DNA of 64,000 bases from an uncultured Collinsella sp. (GTDB lineage Bacteria > Actinomycetota > Coriobacteriia > Coriobacteriales > Coriobacteriaceae): positions 45,045 to 109,044 of the forward strand of contig CAUBIC010000006.1 in NCBI GenBank assembly GCA_958435945.1, written 5' to 3'. The position numbers and the translations under genes were made by a program. Below, one piece after another: positions 27,116 through 36,850 of the stretch; the first letter of the stretch is position 1; every line of letters begins with the position of its first letter. Below the pieces are notes generated by a model. That model ran no database searches. It saw only the letters and a list, made by a program, of their open reading frames with translations, and had not been told where the DNA came from.

Positions 27116-28445
27116 ATAGAGCTTCCAGCGCCGCGGCGATGCGCTTCATGGCGACGTCGGCAGCTGCCTGGTCGGGAGCTTCGGCCAAAACGCGAATCAC
27201 CGACTCGGTTCCGCTCTTGCGCACCAGCACGCGGCCCTCGCCCGCCAGCGACGCCTCGGCCTCGGCGATGGCGGCTTGCACGCCCATGTTGCCCAGCGCG
27301 GCATCTTTATCCGCCACGCGTACGGCAACCTGAGCCTGCGGCAGTAGCTTGCACGGAGCCGTGAGCTGCGAGAGCGTCTCGCGCTCGGCACGAATCACTT
27401 CCATCACGCGCAGCGAGGTCATAATGCCGTCGCCCGTGCGCTCGATATCACCAAAGATCGTGTGGCCCGTCTGCTCGCCGCCCAGGCTGTAGCCGCCCTC
27501 GCGCATCTTGGCATACACATGACGGTCGCCCACGCCGCTGGTCACGGCACTTAGACCGGCAAGCTCCAGCGACTTGACCAGGCCAAAGTTGCTGGCGATC
27601 GTCGGCACCACGGTACCGCCCGAAAGGCGACCGTGCTTGTTCAGGTACACGCCGCACACATACAGGATCTGGTCGCCGTCGACCACGCGACCACGCTCGT
27701 CCACGGCCAGGCAGCGGTCGGCATCGCCGTCGTAGGCAAAGCCAACGTCCAGGCCCTGCTCCACCACGTGGCGCTGCAGACGCTCCATATGCGTGGAGCC
27801 GCAGTCAACGTTGATGTTAAAACCATCGGGCGCGGCGTTAATCACGCGCACATCGGCACCCAGCGCGTCGAACACCGGCTTGGCCACCGAGGATGCCGAG
27901 CCGTTGGCGCAGTCGAGACCGATCTTGACGCCCCGCAGCGAAAAGTTCGCGCTGGCGATGAGCGAGGCGATGTAGCGGTTGCGACCCTGCATATAGTCCA
28001 CCGTGGCGCCGATGTGGTTGCCCGTTGCCAGCGGCACCTCGCCCTTGCCATCGATGTAGTCCTCGATGAGTTCCAGCACGTCCTCGTCCATCTTAAAGCC
28101 GTCGCTGTTGACGAGCTTAATGCCGTTATCGCAAAACGGGTTGTGGCTCGCGCTGATCATGATGCCGCAATCGAAGCAGCCCTCCACGGTCTGATGCGCC
28201 ACGCCCGGCGTCGGGATCACGTGCAGCATGTAGGCGTCCGCGCCGCTCGCGACCAAGCCGCTCACCAGCGCTGCCTCGAACATATAGCTCGAGCGACGCG
28301 TGTCCTTGCCCACGATCACGCGTGCCTTGGTCCCGCGGTTGGCGCCGTAATACCAGCCCACAAAGCGACCGATCTTATAAGCGTGCTCTACCGTCAGCCC
28401 AACGTTGGCCTCGCCGCGAAAGCCGTCGGTGCCAAAGTACTTCAT
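27114..28445 (-). CDS. glmM: Phosphoglucosamine mutase
   Basis: This 443-residue enzyme interconverts glucosamine-6-phosphate and glucosamine-1-phosphate for cell-wall precursors. The active serine is in ISASHNPF (Ser100), the metal loop is DGDADR, the sugar loop is GGEQTGH, and the phosphate loop is RKSGTESVIRV. All four domains are present at normal length. It follows the DUF4012 gene by 3 bases on the same strand, so the two are co-transcribed. Confidence 0.96.
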   Translation of the reverse strand: MKYFGTDGFRGEANVGLTVEHAYKIGRFVGWYYGANRGTKARVIVGKDTRRSSYMFEAALVSGLVASGADAYMLHVIPTPGVAHQTVEGCFDCGIMISASHNPFCDNGIKLVNSDGFKMDEDVLELIEDYIDGKGEVPLATGNHIGATVDYMQGRNRYIASLIASANFSLRGVKIGLDCANGSASSVAKPVFDALGADVRVINAAPDGFNINVDCGSTHMERLQRHVVEQGLDVGFAYDGDADRCLAVDERGRVVDGDQILYVCGVYLNKHGRLSGGTVVPTIASNFGLVKSLELAGLSAVTSGVGDRHVYAKMREGGYSLGGEQTGHTIFGDIERTGDGIMTSLRVMEVIRAERETLSQLTAPCKLLPQAQVAVRVADKDAALGNMGVQAAIAEAEASLAGEGRVLVRKSGTESVIRVLAEAPDQAAADVAMKRIAAALEAL

Positions 28446-28448
28446 ATC

Positions 28449-30806
28449 TTACTTATCCTGTTCAAACGTTTGAGCGGTTGGCGTGGTGCGAACCTTAAGC
28501 GCTTTGTGCCCAGAGTCCTTCGAAGTCGTAACCGTGTACTCGACCTTTACGTCTTGTCCAAGAAGCATATGGACGCCGCCCCATGCAACCTTCAGACCAT
28601 CGTGCGTCGCTTCGTTCATCTCGATAGAACCGGAGCCCGAAGTCTTAATGTCCGAAATGCTGCCTCCCGCGGGAGCATAGAGATAGAGCCTCAGCACCTC
28701 GTCATCAATATCCTGGCTAATGCCGTTATGGCCCTGGAAATAACCAGGCATCTCGGCCTTCTCCTGGGGGGTCATCGTGTTCTTGAGCGTGGTGGTCACT
28801 CGATACGTCGTCGAGCCATCGGCATTTTCAACCGAAGAATCGATGGTGACTCGCTTATCAAGGAACCAATCCATCTTTGAATAGCTGTAGTTGTTCACAA
28901 AGACGCCCAAGATCGGAGCCTCAGACGCATCGTTTTGGAGAGCGCCGGAAATGCCAAGGGCCTTCGCGGCCTTTTCCTCGTCATCGTTTCTCGAATACAT
29001 GAGGATGCGACCCTCGGAAGCACCCTTTTCGATGGCTCCAGCGATCTTAGTAATATCGCTGGAGCCCAGTTCGTCCACGATCTTGTTAAAAGCCGATCCG
29101 GCAACCGCCGCAAAAATGGCGTCCTGTTCCTCTACCGGGTAATTCCAATAAATATCGTGCAGCAGCACCTTTGCAGCGTTGCTTCCGTCGACGACGGTGC
29201 CGTCGGGAAGCTGCGTGCCACCTACAATGCCGAGCATATACTGCAAAAATACCGGATCGACTGCAAATACGCCGTCGATGTCATCTCCGACAATGGCCTT
29301 CTGCATATCGCTGGCAAGCTGAGCCGCACGCGGATAATCGGGCGTCATCGTAACATCGCCCATCGTGTATCCGAGCGTGTTGAATCCGGTCAGGCCCCAT
29401 CCGGTCGTGAACAAGTTTGCCTCTTCATCGGTGATGGGAAGCGGGCTCAAGGGCTCTTTCATCATGTCGACTTTGACAAAATCGCCCAGTTCGAGCTTAC
29501 CGTCAGTCACTGACATCACGCCGCGAGAACCCGGGAAACCGCCGCAGGCGCGGATCTCGACATTGCTCATCGCGAGCACAAGATAATGGCGCGTCTGGCC
29601 ATTGGCGCCGAGCATCTGGGGCAGAACGGGGGCAATCTTCTCTGCCGCGTCGACTACACCGTCCAGGGTGGCAAAGCCGTCCTTTGCCTTATCGACCAGC
29701 TCAGTCACCTGGGCGATATGCGTATCGCCAATACCCTGCACCTTTTTGTTGGCGCTCTTGAACGCCTTCGAGCTATCGGAGAGCGAATCGGCGACCGCCT
29801 GCAGCGCGGACACGTTGATTGTCCCGTCCTGGAACAGCTTGCCGGGCGTTGCCTGAGCGAGATTATCGGCCATGGGGACCAGCGCGCCGCTCGAAACATC
29901 GGACAGAGCGTCGACCATGGTGCGGGCGGCATTAATGTCGCCGCCGTACACCGGAATGAACGAGGCCATCGTCCACACCGGGCTCGAGGTCTCCTTCTTC
30001 ATGCTGCTGCAGAGCTCGTCGATCTTTTTCGCATCGTCGGGCAGGGTCGAAAAATCGCCCGACGTGACCTTGTCCTTAAGGCCGCCGACGATCTCGACAG
30101 TTTCCTTTGCCTGGCTCTTCACGGTTTTTGCCGAGTTAAACAGCATGAAGCCACTCACGCCAAAAGCGACAAGAACCACCGCGACGATGGCAGCGACAAC
30201 AGCCGCAACGCGGCGCTTCTTGCGCTCGCCCTTGCGATGGCGATGGCGAACCAGGCCGTTCGAGATCGGGCTCGTCGAGGAGTCACCGCCGTAGTTCAAG
30301 CCAAAATCGTAATAATCTTCTTTAGAGCCCGAGCCCTTAAACTCGGCACCGTCGTCATCGAGACGGGCAAACGAGCCGGTTTCGGAAGCGCCCGTATAGA
30401 TAGTGCCTAGGTTACCCGTAAGCCCTGCGTCTCCAGCAGAAGAAGCACTATTGGCGGGATTGGCAGAGTTGATGGGGCCGGCGTTGTGGGCGCGATGAGC
30501 GTTGTTAGCGGGGCCAGTGGAGCCGGCGACATTTGCACCGCCCGTTGGCGCCGGACGGACCCCGGCCGACGAAGCCGCAGAGCCCGCCCCGCCCGGAAAT
30601 GCCTGCCTGCCTACGCGACCAGCCTGTTTTGCCTTTTGAGACTGTTCGTACAGAGCGGCAAACATCGCCGTTTCGCCCGGAGACGTACGGTTGCCAGCAC
30701 CGTTTTGGCTGGATCCACTCGGTACGCCAGCGTTTCCAGTCCCATTTGAACGCGGCGGAACTGCAGGGCGCTCGCCGTCGCCGTTCTTAAAGTGGTTACC
30801 AGCCAT
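28449..30806 (-). CDS. DUF4012 domain membrane protein
   Basis: This 785-residue protein has a cytoplasmic low-complexity N-terminus rich in Gly, Ala, Ser and Asn (1-185), a basic stretch (RHRHRKGERKKRR), a single membrane helix at about 200-223 and a large extracellular DUF4012-type domain (VSTSDGK-like core at NVEIRACGGFPGSRGVMSV). DUF4012 proteins are found with cell-wall and surface polysaccharide genes in Gram-positives, but their biochemical role is unknown. The location directly before glmM fits an envelope function. Confidence 0.85.
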   Translation of the reverse strand: MAGNHFKNGDGERPAVPPRSNGTGNAGVPSGSSQNGAGNRTSPGETAMFAALYEQSQKAKQAGRVGRQAFPGGAGSAASSAGVRPAPTGGANVAGSTGPANNAHRAHNAGPINSANPANSASSAGDAGLTGNLGTIYTGASETGSFARLDDDGAEFKGSGSKEDYYDFGLNYGGDSSTSPISNGLVRHRHRKGERKKRRVAAVVAAIVAVVLVAFGVSGFMLFNSAKTVKSQAKETVEIVGGLKDKVTSGDFSTLPDDAKKIDELCSSMKKETSSPVWTMASFIPVYGGDINAARTMVDALSDVSSGALVPMADNLAQATPGKLFQDGTINVSALQAVADSLSDSSKAFKSANKKVQGIGDTHIAQVTELVDKAKDGFATLDGVVDAAEKIAPVLPQMLGANGQTRHYLVLAMSNVEIRACGGFPGSRGVMSVTDGKLELGDFVKVDMMKEPLSPLPITDEEANLFTTGWGLTGFNTLGYTMGDVTMTPDYPRAAQLASDMQKAIVGDDIDGVFAVDPVFLQYMLGIVGGTQLPDGTVVDGSNAAKVLLHDIYWNYPVEEQDAIFAAVAGSAFNKIVDELGSSDITKIAGAIEKGASEGRILMYSRNDDEEKAAKALGISGALQNDASEAPILGVFVNNYSYSKMDWFLDKRVTIDSSVENADGSTTYRVTTTLKNTMTPQEKAEMPGYFQGHNGISQDIDDEVLRLYLYAPAGGSISDIKTSGSGSIEMNEATHDGLKVAWGGVHMLLGQDVKVEYTVTTSKDSGHKALKVRTTPTAQTFEQDK

Positions 30807-30945
30807 AGAGGAGTCCTCGCAATACTAAAAGTCAATAACGCTATTAGTTTATGACATATTTGACATCGTCAGTTAAACTCCAGATGCAGGCACCAATTCA
30901 CGAAATTGTGGTGCAACACCGTGTCCGTCTGGGCAGCGGCGTGAG

Positions 30946-31968
30946 CTATACCGTCAGAAACATCATCACGATGATCATGACAAAGCCAATCAAGTCGGTC
31001 GGCAAAAATACCGTGCCCAGCATAACGGCGCTGGTGATGGTCGCCGAGACCGGCTCCACGGTTCCGATGAGGCTCGCACGCACCGAGCCGATGTCCTTAA
31101 CGCCCTGCATATACAGCATGTAGGCAAAAAACGAGCCAATGACCACAAACACCGCGAGCGCCTCGATACCGGCAGCATCGAGCACCGGCATATGAGCCCA
31201 CGGCTGCACGAAGACGCACGAGACCACGCCCGCTGCGAGCATGGCAGAGCCTGTAACGATGGGGCTGCCGTATTCGGGCAGAATCTTGGCGGGAATCACC
31301 GCCATACAGGCTGCGCTAACCGCACACATAAGGCCTGCGATCAGACCAAGCGGCGATATGCTCAAACTGGTCGGGTCGCCGCCGGTAGCGATTAAAAAGG
31401 TGCCACCGAGGGCCAGACCAATGCCGATCGTCTCGCGAGCGCGCGGCATGCGGCGATCGACCACGCAGGCGTAACCCATGATGATGACCAGCTGCAGGCA
31501 CTGGAGCACCGTCGCGGTTCCGGCATTGGTCAGACGCACGGCCGAAAGATAGCAGAACTGGTTGAACAGCAGGCCAAAAGCGGTAAAAAGCAGCAGTTGC
31601 CTACGGTCGGCGGGCGTGGTCCAGAGCCTAACCAGACGCTCGCGATCGCGCGTGACCACCACGGCCATAAAGAGCAGGCCGGCAAGAATCTGGCGTACGC
31701 TCATGAGCCACAGCGTATCGACATGGTAGGTATCGAACAGAAAGCTCGCGCTGGTGCCCGAAAAACCCCAAAACGAACCGCCCGCCAGCGTGGCCAGAAC
31801 GCCCGTAATCATCTTGCGCGACGACGCATCGTTGAGGCGGTCGCGCCATGCACGGCGGGTGCTGCGGCTGAGCTCGTCAGTTCCCTCGGGCACGACAAAA
31901 TCGGACGCCGCCGTCATCGGTACCGAAGCCTTTTTGCGTGCACGCTGCGCTGTGCGCTCCTGCTCCAT
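30946..31968 (-). CDS. EamA/DMT-family transporter
   Basis: This 340-residue integral membrane protein has about ten hydrophobic helices in two EamA repeats (ATLAGGSFWGFSGTSASFLFD, LTNAGTATVLQCLQLVIIMG; SAACMAVIPAKIL, SVRASLIGTVEPVSATITSAVMLG). A charged cytoplasmic N-terminus of about 45 residues precedes helix 1. The substrate cannot be told; related proteins export amino acids or metabolites. ATG 31968 follows GGGGGAG. It is probably transcribed alone; a small hairpin (30891-30913) lies after its stop. Confidence 0.88.
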   Translation of the reverse strand: MEQERTAQRARKKASVPMTAASDFVVPEGTDELSRSTRRAWRDRLNDASSRKMITGVLATLAGGSFWGFSGTSASFLFDTYHVDTLWLMSVRQILAGLLFMAVVVTRDRERLVRLWTTPADRRQLLLFTAFGLLFNQFCYLSAVRLTNAGTATVLQCLQLVIIMGYACVVDRRMPRARETIGIGLALGGTFLIATGGDPTSLSISPLGLIAGLMCAVSAACMAVIPAKILPEYGSPIVTGSAMLAAGVVSCVFVQPWAHMPVLDAAGIEALAVFVVIGSFFAYMLYMQGVKDIGSVRASLIGTVEPVSATITSAVMLGTVFLPTDLIGFVMIIVMMFLTV

Positions 31969-32093
31969 TCCACTCCCCCGAAATCAATTGGCAACAAAGC
32001 GCTCAAACTGTAGCACGAATATCGGCATGAAAAAGCAGATGATTCGGAACATCTATGGGCGTCCAAATTGCAGGGACAAAAGGCACCGAAGAG

Positions 32094-32801
32094 CTATGCC
32101 GAGCGGTTGGAATCGTCTAGGGCGCCGGGATCGGTTTCCACACTTTCCCCAGTATGCTCGCCGTCGCTCTGCTCCTTGGCGCTGTCCTGGTCTTCCTGCT
32201 CGCGGTGACGCTTTTCGCGAATCTGCTCCACGGCAGCACGCAGGGCGGCCTCGTCCTCGGCGCGTGACACCTCTTGTGTGGTCTTGACCATATGGCGAAT
32301 CTCGAGCACCAGCAGCACGATCAGTGGCACCACGATAAGCGGGAAGAACAGCAGCGGGTTGGTGAGCAACGAGACCACCACGCCCAGCCCCGCCGAGACA
32401 AAGACCACGCGACCCACCACGTCGGCGGCGGGCACGGGCGCGGCGTCCTCAACCGGATTGGCGTCGCCCTTGGTGCGGTAGACCGGCGTGCCGTCGGCCG
32501 CGGCCTCCACGGTAACGATGCGATGCGTGTTGAGCGAACCCTCCAGCGCGTCATCGGACGAATGGAAGGTGATGATGTCGCCGATCTGGTAGACCTGGCT
32601 GTTGTCGGTATCGACGACGATAAACGAATGCACGGGAATCGCCGGCTCCATCGAGCCGGTCAGCGTGCGCATAAAGCCGTAGCCCATGATGGTGGGAATC
32701 TCGCCGGCGGGCGTGAACACCGTGCGCAGCAACACCACAAAGGCGACCAGGATTACCACGGTCGCCAGCACGTTGATCACGCGGAGCACGTGCTTCATCA
32801 C
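32094..32801 (-). CDS. sipW: SipW-type (ER-like) signal peptidase I, second copy
   Basis: This 235-residue membrane peptidase has an N-terminal helix (VLATVVILVAFVVLLRTVF), catalytic Ser in LTGSMEPAI, His instead of Lys in LNTHRIVTV, and TKGDANPVEDAAPV, which together define SipW/archaeal/ER-type signal peptidases. A second helix pair near 140-170 and an acidic C-terminal tail of about 60 residues follow. These enzymes process TasA/CalY-type preproteins. It overlaps the DUF2357 gene by 4 bp and is the last gene of the operon. Confidence 0.9.
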   Translation of the reverse strand: MMKHVLRVINVLATVVILVAFVVLLRTVFTPAGEIPTIMGYGFMRTLTGSMEPAIPVHSFIVVDTDNSQVYQIGDIITFHSSDDALEGSLNTHRIVTVEAAADGTPVYRTKGDANPVEDAAPVPAADVVGRVVFVSAGLGVVVSLLTNPLLFFPLIVVPLIVLLVLEIRHMVKTTQEVSRAEDEAALRAAVEQIREKRHREQEDQDSAKEQSDGEHTGESVETDPGALDDSNRSA

Positions 32802-35053
32802 TTGTCGTCGTCCTTTGCGGAAAGTGCAGCGTCAGCGGCCTCGGCGGCGTCCTCTGCAGAAGCCGTAGCGTCGCCCTCGGCGCCCGCGGCCGTCTCGGCA
32901 CCCGCAGCCGGCTCGCCAGCCTCGCCGCGCAAGCGGGTCAGCAGATAGCGCGACAGGCTGTTGCCCTCGGCACGGCGCTCGGCGCGGGCGCGATCGCGCT
33001 CGGCCTGCTCCAGTTCTTGCGCCAGTGCATCCAGACGCTGCTGCATCTCCGCGCGGGCGGCCTCGAGCTCACGCTCGTGCGCGGCCTTGGCGTCGGCGAG
33101 TTCCTGCTCAATACGCTCCCTCGCCTCGAGCTCGGCTGCAGCGATGCGCGCGTCGGCGTCGGCACGAGCCTCCTCGGCGGCACGCGCGGCGGCATCGCGC
33201 TCGGCAGCGGCAGCGGCGACCCTCTCGCTGGCGTCCACCGCAGCCTGCTCCACAGCAGAATCGGCGGCCGCACGGGCGGCATCGATCGCGGCATCGGCTG
33301 CCTGCTGAGCAGCGGAAACCTTTTCCTCGGCCGCGGCAACGGTGTCGGCGAGCTTCTGCTCCGCCACAGCAGCGGCGGCGTCGGCCGCCTCGGCCGCGGC
33401 ACGGGCATCGCGCTCGGCCGTCAGCTGCACTTCCTCAATCTGCAGCTGGGCGGCGTCCAGCTTGGCATGCAGCTCGGCGAGCTCCTTGGCAGACGCCTCG
33501 CGCACCTCGGCGAGCTCAGCTGCGGCGGCGTCCTTGGCGGCCTGCAGCTCGGCGGCATCGGCTTCCGTCTTGGCAGCCAGGGCCGCAGTAGCGTCGCTCT
33601 TGACCCGCGCGACCTGCTCGGCGGCCGTCTGCTCGGCAGCTGCGATCTTGGCATCGGCATCGGCGTGAGCGGCCGCGACCTCGGCATCGGCCTCGGCACG
33701 CATCTGCTTAAGCTGCGCCGCCGCGGTCGAGCGTGCCTCTGCCGCAGCATCCTCGGCAGCCTTCTTGCCGGCCTCGACATCCTCCAGCGAGGCGCGCAGC
33801 TCCTCTACATCGGCCTCGGCAATCTGCGCGCGCTGCGTCAATGCCAGCTCACGCGTCTTAGCCTCGTCCAGCTCGTCGGCCAGGTCGTCACGCTCGTCGG
33901 TCAGTGCATGGGCCTGAACCTTCCAAGACTTGACCTGCCCCTGCAGCTCCTCAATCTGCTCGCGAGCCTCGGCCAGCGCCTGCTCGGCGTCGAGCTGGGC
34001 CTGAGTGACCTCCTCCACAAACACGCGACGGACCTCAACGTCGGGCAGGTCGGGGCTATCGACCTGCACCTCCTTAATCTCCTTAATAAACTTGGGCGCC
34101 ACCGGCTCGGGATGCACGCTCTCGAGCTCCTGCAGGTTGCGCTCGTCGTCGGTCAGGCTCTTAAAGACGGTGTAGTTGTTAATGAGGTTGGTGTACATCT
34201 GCACCATGTACTCGTCATCGAACGCCAGCGCCTGCTGCTGCACGTCGATGTTGTAGCCCACCTTGTCGTAGCGCTCCATAAACTGCCACAGCTGGTAGCA
34301 CTTGCGGTAGTTGGGGTCCTTCATGATGAGGTTGGTGCGCTGGATGGGGCTGCGGACCGCGCTGCAGCCGTTCATGATCTGGCAGAACGACGCGCCGCGC
34401 AGCGCCATGACAAGACGGCGCACGCGGTCGATGCGCATAAAGACGTCCATGTTGTCGGCGTCGTTCTCGGCAAAGCTCTGGCGGTTCTTGACCGTCATCT
34501 CGACGTTGTACTCGATCTCTTCGTACGCGTCGTCGATCTTGCTGTGCATCTTAAAGCGGTTGCGGATCTCGTTGCCCGTCGACCAAAAGATCACGTCGGT
34601 GCGCTTATCCACAAACGTCAGCAGGCGCTGAATCAGGTGGTAGATAAAGCGGTTCTCGTACAGGTCGTACGTCTCGACGGTGTTGACGTTGAGGATGCGC
34701 GTGGGGTGGACGCTGCCATCGTCGCTCGGCGCCAAAAACTGCGTGTTCTGGCTCAGATGACGGACGCTGTCGGCGCTGATCTTTTTGGCGAGCGAGACCG
34801 GCACCACCTCTTCCTCGGTGGTGATGAAGCGGCGCGGATTTTCGATGATGGTGTTGATGGCGTCGAGCGAGTCCTCGATCATGCTGATCCACTCCTCGTC
34901 CACCACCTTGACGAGCTCCTCGCGCTGCTGTTCGATCGTGGTGCCCGAGGCCTGCGCCATCTCAAACAGATAGCGGAAGTAGCGGCTGCCCTCCTGGATG
35001 GGCTCCATCTGCTCGGAGAAGCTGGTATAGAGGTCCTGAATGGTCTCGGACAT
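32798..35053 (-). CDS. DUF2357 (McrC-like) protein with a very long coiled coil
   Basis: This 751-residue protein has a globular N-terminal part (1-330) containing VETYDLYENRFIYHLIQRLL at 126-145, the signature of DUF2357/McrC-family partners of McrB-type AAA+ proteins. Residues about 340-700 are an almost uninterrupted Ala/Glu/Arg coiled coil, and the last 40 are an acidic Ala-rich tail. I see no clear PD-(D/E)XK nuclease motif and no signal peptide. It sits 99 bases downstream of the AAA+ gene and overlaps the second sipW. The coupling to an AAA+ partner is inferred from family habit and adjacency. Confidence 0.7.
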   Translation of the reverse strand: MSETIQDLYTSFSEQMEPIQEGSRYFRYLFEMAQASGTTIEQQREELVKVVDEEWISMIEDSLDAINTIIENPRRFITTEEEVVPVSLAKKISADSVRHLSQNTQFLAPSDDGSVHPTRILNVNTVETYDLYENRFIYHLIQRLLTFVDKRTDVIFWSTGNEIRNRFKMHSKIDDAYEEIEYNVEMTVKNRQSFAENDADNMDVFMRIDRVRRLVMALRGASFCQIMNGCSAVRSPIQRTNLIMKDPNYRKCYQLWQFMERYDKVGYNIDVQQQALAFDDEYMVQMYTNLINNYTVFKSLTDDERNLQELESVHPEPVAPKFIKEIKEVQVDSPDLPDVEVRRVFVEEVTQAQLDAEQALAEAREQIEELQGQVKSWKVQAHALTDERDDLADELDEAKTRELALTQRAQIAEADVEELRASLEDVEAGKKAAEDAAAEARSTAAAQLKQMRAEADAEVAAAHADADAKIAAAEQTAAEQVARVKSDATAALAAKTEADAAELQAAKDAAAAELAEVREASAKELAELHAKLDAAQLQIEEVQLTAERDARAAAEAADAAAAVAEQKLADTVAAAEEKVSAAQQAADAAIDAARAAADSAVEQAAVDASERVAAAAAERDAAARAAEEARADADARIAAAELEARERIEQELADAKAAHERELEAARAEMQQRLDALAQELEQAERDRARAERRAEGNSLSRYLLTRLRGEAGEPAAGAETAAGAEGDATASAEDAAEAADAALSAKDDDK

Positions 35054-35152
35054 GGGTTACTCCATAGGTTGGATCGATCGGTAAGGGGCGTGACGACACC
35101 ACACTGGGCAAACGCTACTGATTGTCTTGTCCCACGCCCCGCGCTTACGGCA

Positions 35153-36850
35153 TTAGTAGAAGTTCTGGATCCGCTGCAGATACATGACGGAATCGGGCAG
35201 GCCGCCCTCGCCAAAGGTCTTCTCGATGTACTCGATCAGGCCCTTCATCTCGTCGCGCACAAAGCTCACGTTCATGGACTCAAACTTCTTGAGCACCTTG
35301 CGGGCGATGATGTAGTCCATGCCGCCCAGCTCGGTGCCGCCGCACGCCACGTACACGGGAATAAAGTCGTACATCTGCTTGATGATACGGTTACCAAAGG
35401 CCAGCTTAAAGCGGGTCTGCAGGTACTGGTCCAGCTTGTGCATCTTCTGGAGCAGCTCGTCATCGATCACGTACTCGACCTTGGCCTTCTGGAACAGATA
35501 CTGCAGGTGGTCGGCCGTCACATGCACGCGCTCGTGCGGCTCGCACTCAAACGCGTCGGCGCGCTCGTTGAGCTCGATGGGAATCGCGCGGTCGTACACC
35601 TTGTCCGTGATGGTAAAGGTGGAGTCGTCGTTGTTGGCCGTGCCGATAAACCACAGGTTGTCGGGAATGGTGAGCTTGCCGTCGTGCAGGCCCTTGGGGT
35701 CGGCCGCCCACTGGGTGGGCACCAGGTCGAGCACCCACTCGTCGTGGCTGGGCATCTCGAGCACCGACAGAATCTCGGCAAAGTAGTACTCCACGCGGGC
35801 GAGGTTCATCTCGTCGAGCACGATCATGGACGGGTCCTGGCGCAGCCCCGCCTCGTACACGGCACGGAGGAACTCTGTCTCGTTAAAGCGCTTGGAAAAC
35901 TCGTTGAAGTAGCCCAGCACCTCGGTGCGATCGCGAAAACTCGGCTGCACCGACACGATGGTCGCGGGGTTGTCCAGATAGCGGCTAAAGCTGTAGGGCA
36001 GCGACGTCTTACCGGTACCCGAAATGCCCTCCAGAATCAGCAGCTTGGAGGCGGCCATGCCGGCCACAAAGCGGCGGATGACCTCGGGCGTGTAGTAGAG
36101 CTTCATCTGGCTGCAGGCGAACGCGCGGAAGCTGTCGACAAAGTCCTCCAGCGAGATGGCATCGTCGTAGACCGGGGGCTCCCAGTCGCGGTACTTAAGG
36201 TCCACAAGGGACAGCTTGGGGAAGCGGTTGGCCTGGGCGATCTCTTTTTCCTCGGCAAGGGTCTTGGCCTCGACGGTGGCCTTGGCCATGGCGGCCGCGG
36301 CATCCTTGACGCCATCGCCATCGAGCGCGAGCGACGCGTTGCCCGACACCACGGCAGCCGTGGCGCCCTCGCCCGCAGGCGCACCGGCGCCCACAGCGGC
36401 GCCCACCACGTTGCCCACCGTGGGCAGGTGATCGTCGGCCAGGGCAGAGGCGCCCACGTACGGAATCTGCTTGGTGCCGCCCATGGCATTGACCTTGAGC
36501 GCCAGCAGCTTGTTCTTCTCGTCCATGAGGTCGAGCACCTGCTTGTTCAGGCGGCCGATCTCGCGATAGAGTGCCTTGTTGGACGTGTCGTCGCGATGCA
36601 GGCGGCGGTTGATGCGGTAGCGGTGAACCAGAATGGCCACGATCAGCACGGGGACCGCGATGAGCATGGCAAACAGAATGACCGCGCCGATCTTGCCCAC
36701 CAGGTCAAACGTGGTGAAGTAGGTCATAAAGATGCTGAAGTACTCAACCCAGCCAAACACCAGCAGATTAAGGAGGGAGCTCACGACGGCAACGACGTTG
36801 TAGACGACCTTTGCCAGCAGCTCCCAGGCAAATCCCAGAAACTCACTCAC
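35153..36850 (-). CDS. Membrane-anchored McrB-like AAA+ ATPase
   Basis: This 565-residue protein starts with two hydrophobic segments (about 12-45 and 52-77), then a basic segment, a helical linker and an AAA+ domain. Walker A is GISGTGKT at 275-282, Walker B is MIVLDEMNLARVEYYF at 342-357, the sensor is IGTANNDDS at 402-410 and the arginine finger region is KVYDRA. The DEMNLARVEYYF and GTANND forms are typical of the McrB/MoxR-like branch. No N-terminal DNA-binding domain of McrB is present; the membrane anchor replaces it. GTG 36850 follows AGGAGG and overlaps the first sipW by 8 bp. Confidence 0.82.
   Translation of the reverse strand: MSEFLGFAWELLAKVVYNVVAVVSSLLNLLVFGWVEYFSIFMTYFTTFDLVGKIGAVILFAMLIAVPVLIVAILVHRYRINRRLHRDDTSNKALYREIGRLNKQVLDLMDEKNKLLALKVNAMGGTKQIPYVGASALADDHLPTVGNVVGAAVGAGAPAGEGATAAVVSGNASLALDGDGVKDAAAAMAKATVEAKTLAEEKEIAQANRFPKLSLVDLKYRDWEPPVYDDAISLEDFVDSFRAFACSQMKLYYTPEVIRRFVAGMAASKLLILEGISGTGKTSLPYSFSRYLDNPATIVSVQPSFRDRTEVLGYFNEFSKRFNETEFLRAVYEAGLRQDPSMIVLDEMNLARVEYYFAEILSVLEMPSHDEWVLDLVPTQWAADPKGLHDGKLTIPDNLWFIGTANNDDSTFTITDKVYDRAIPIELNERADAFECEPHERVHVTADHLQYLFQKAKVEYVIDDELLQKMHKLDQYLQTRFKLAFGNRIIKQMYDFIPVYVACGGTELGGMDYIIARKVLKKFESMNVSFVRDEMKGLIEYIEKTFGEGGLPDSVMYLQRIQNFY

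Noticed and set aside
32798..36850. Calling the AAA+/DUF2357 pair a canonical McrBC restriction system
   Set aside because: The AAA+ protein has a membrane anchor and no DNA-recognition domain, the partner shows no clear nuclease motif, and both are locked inside a SipW operon.
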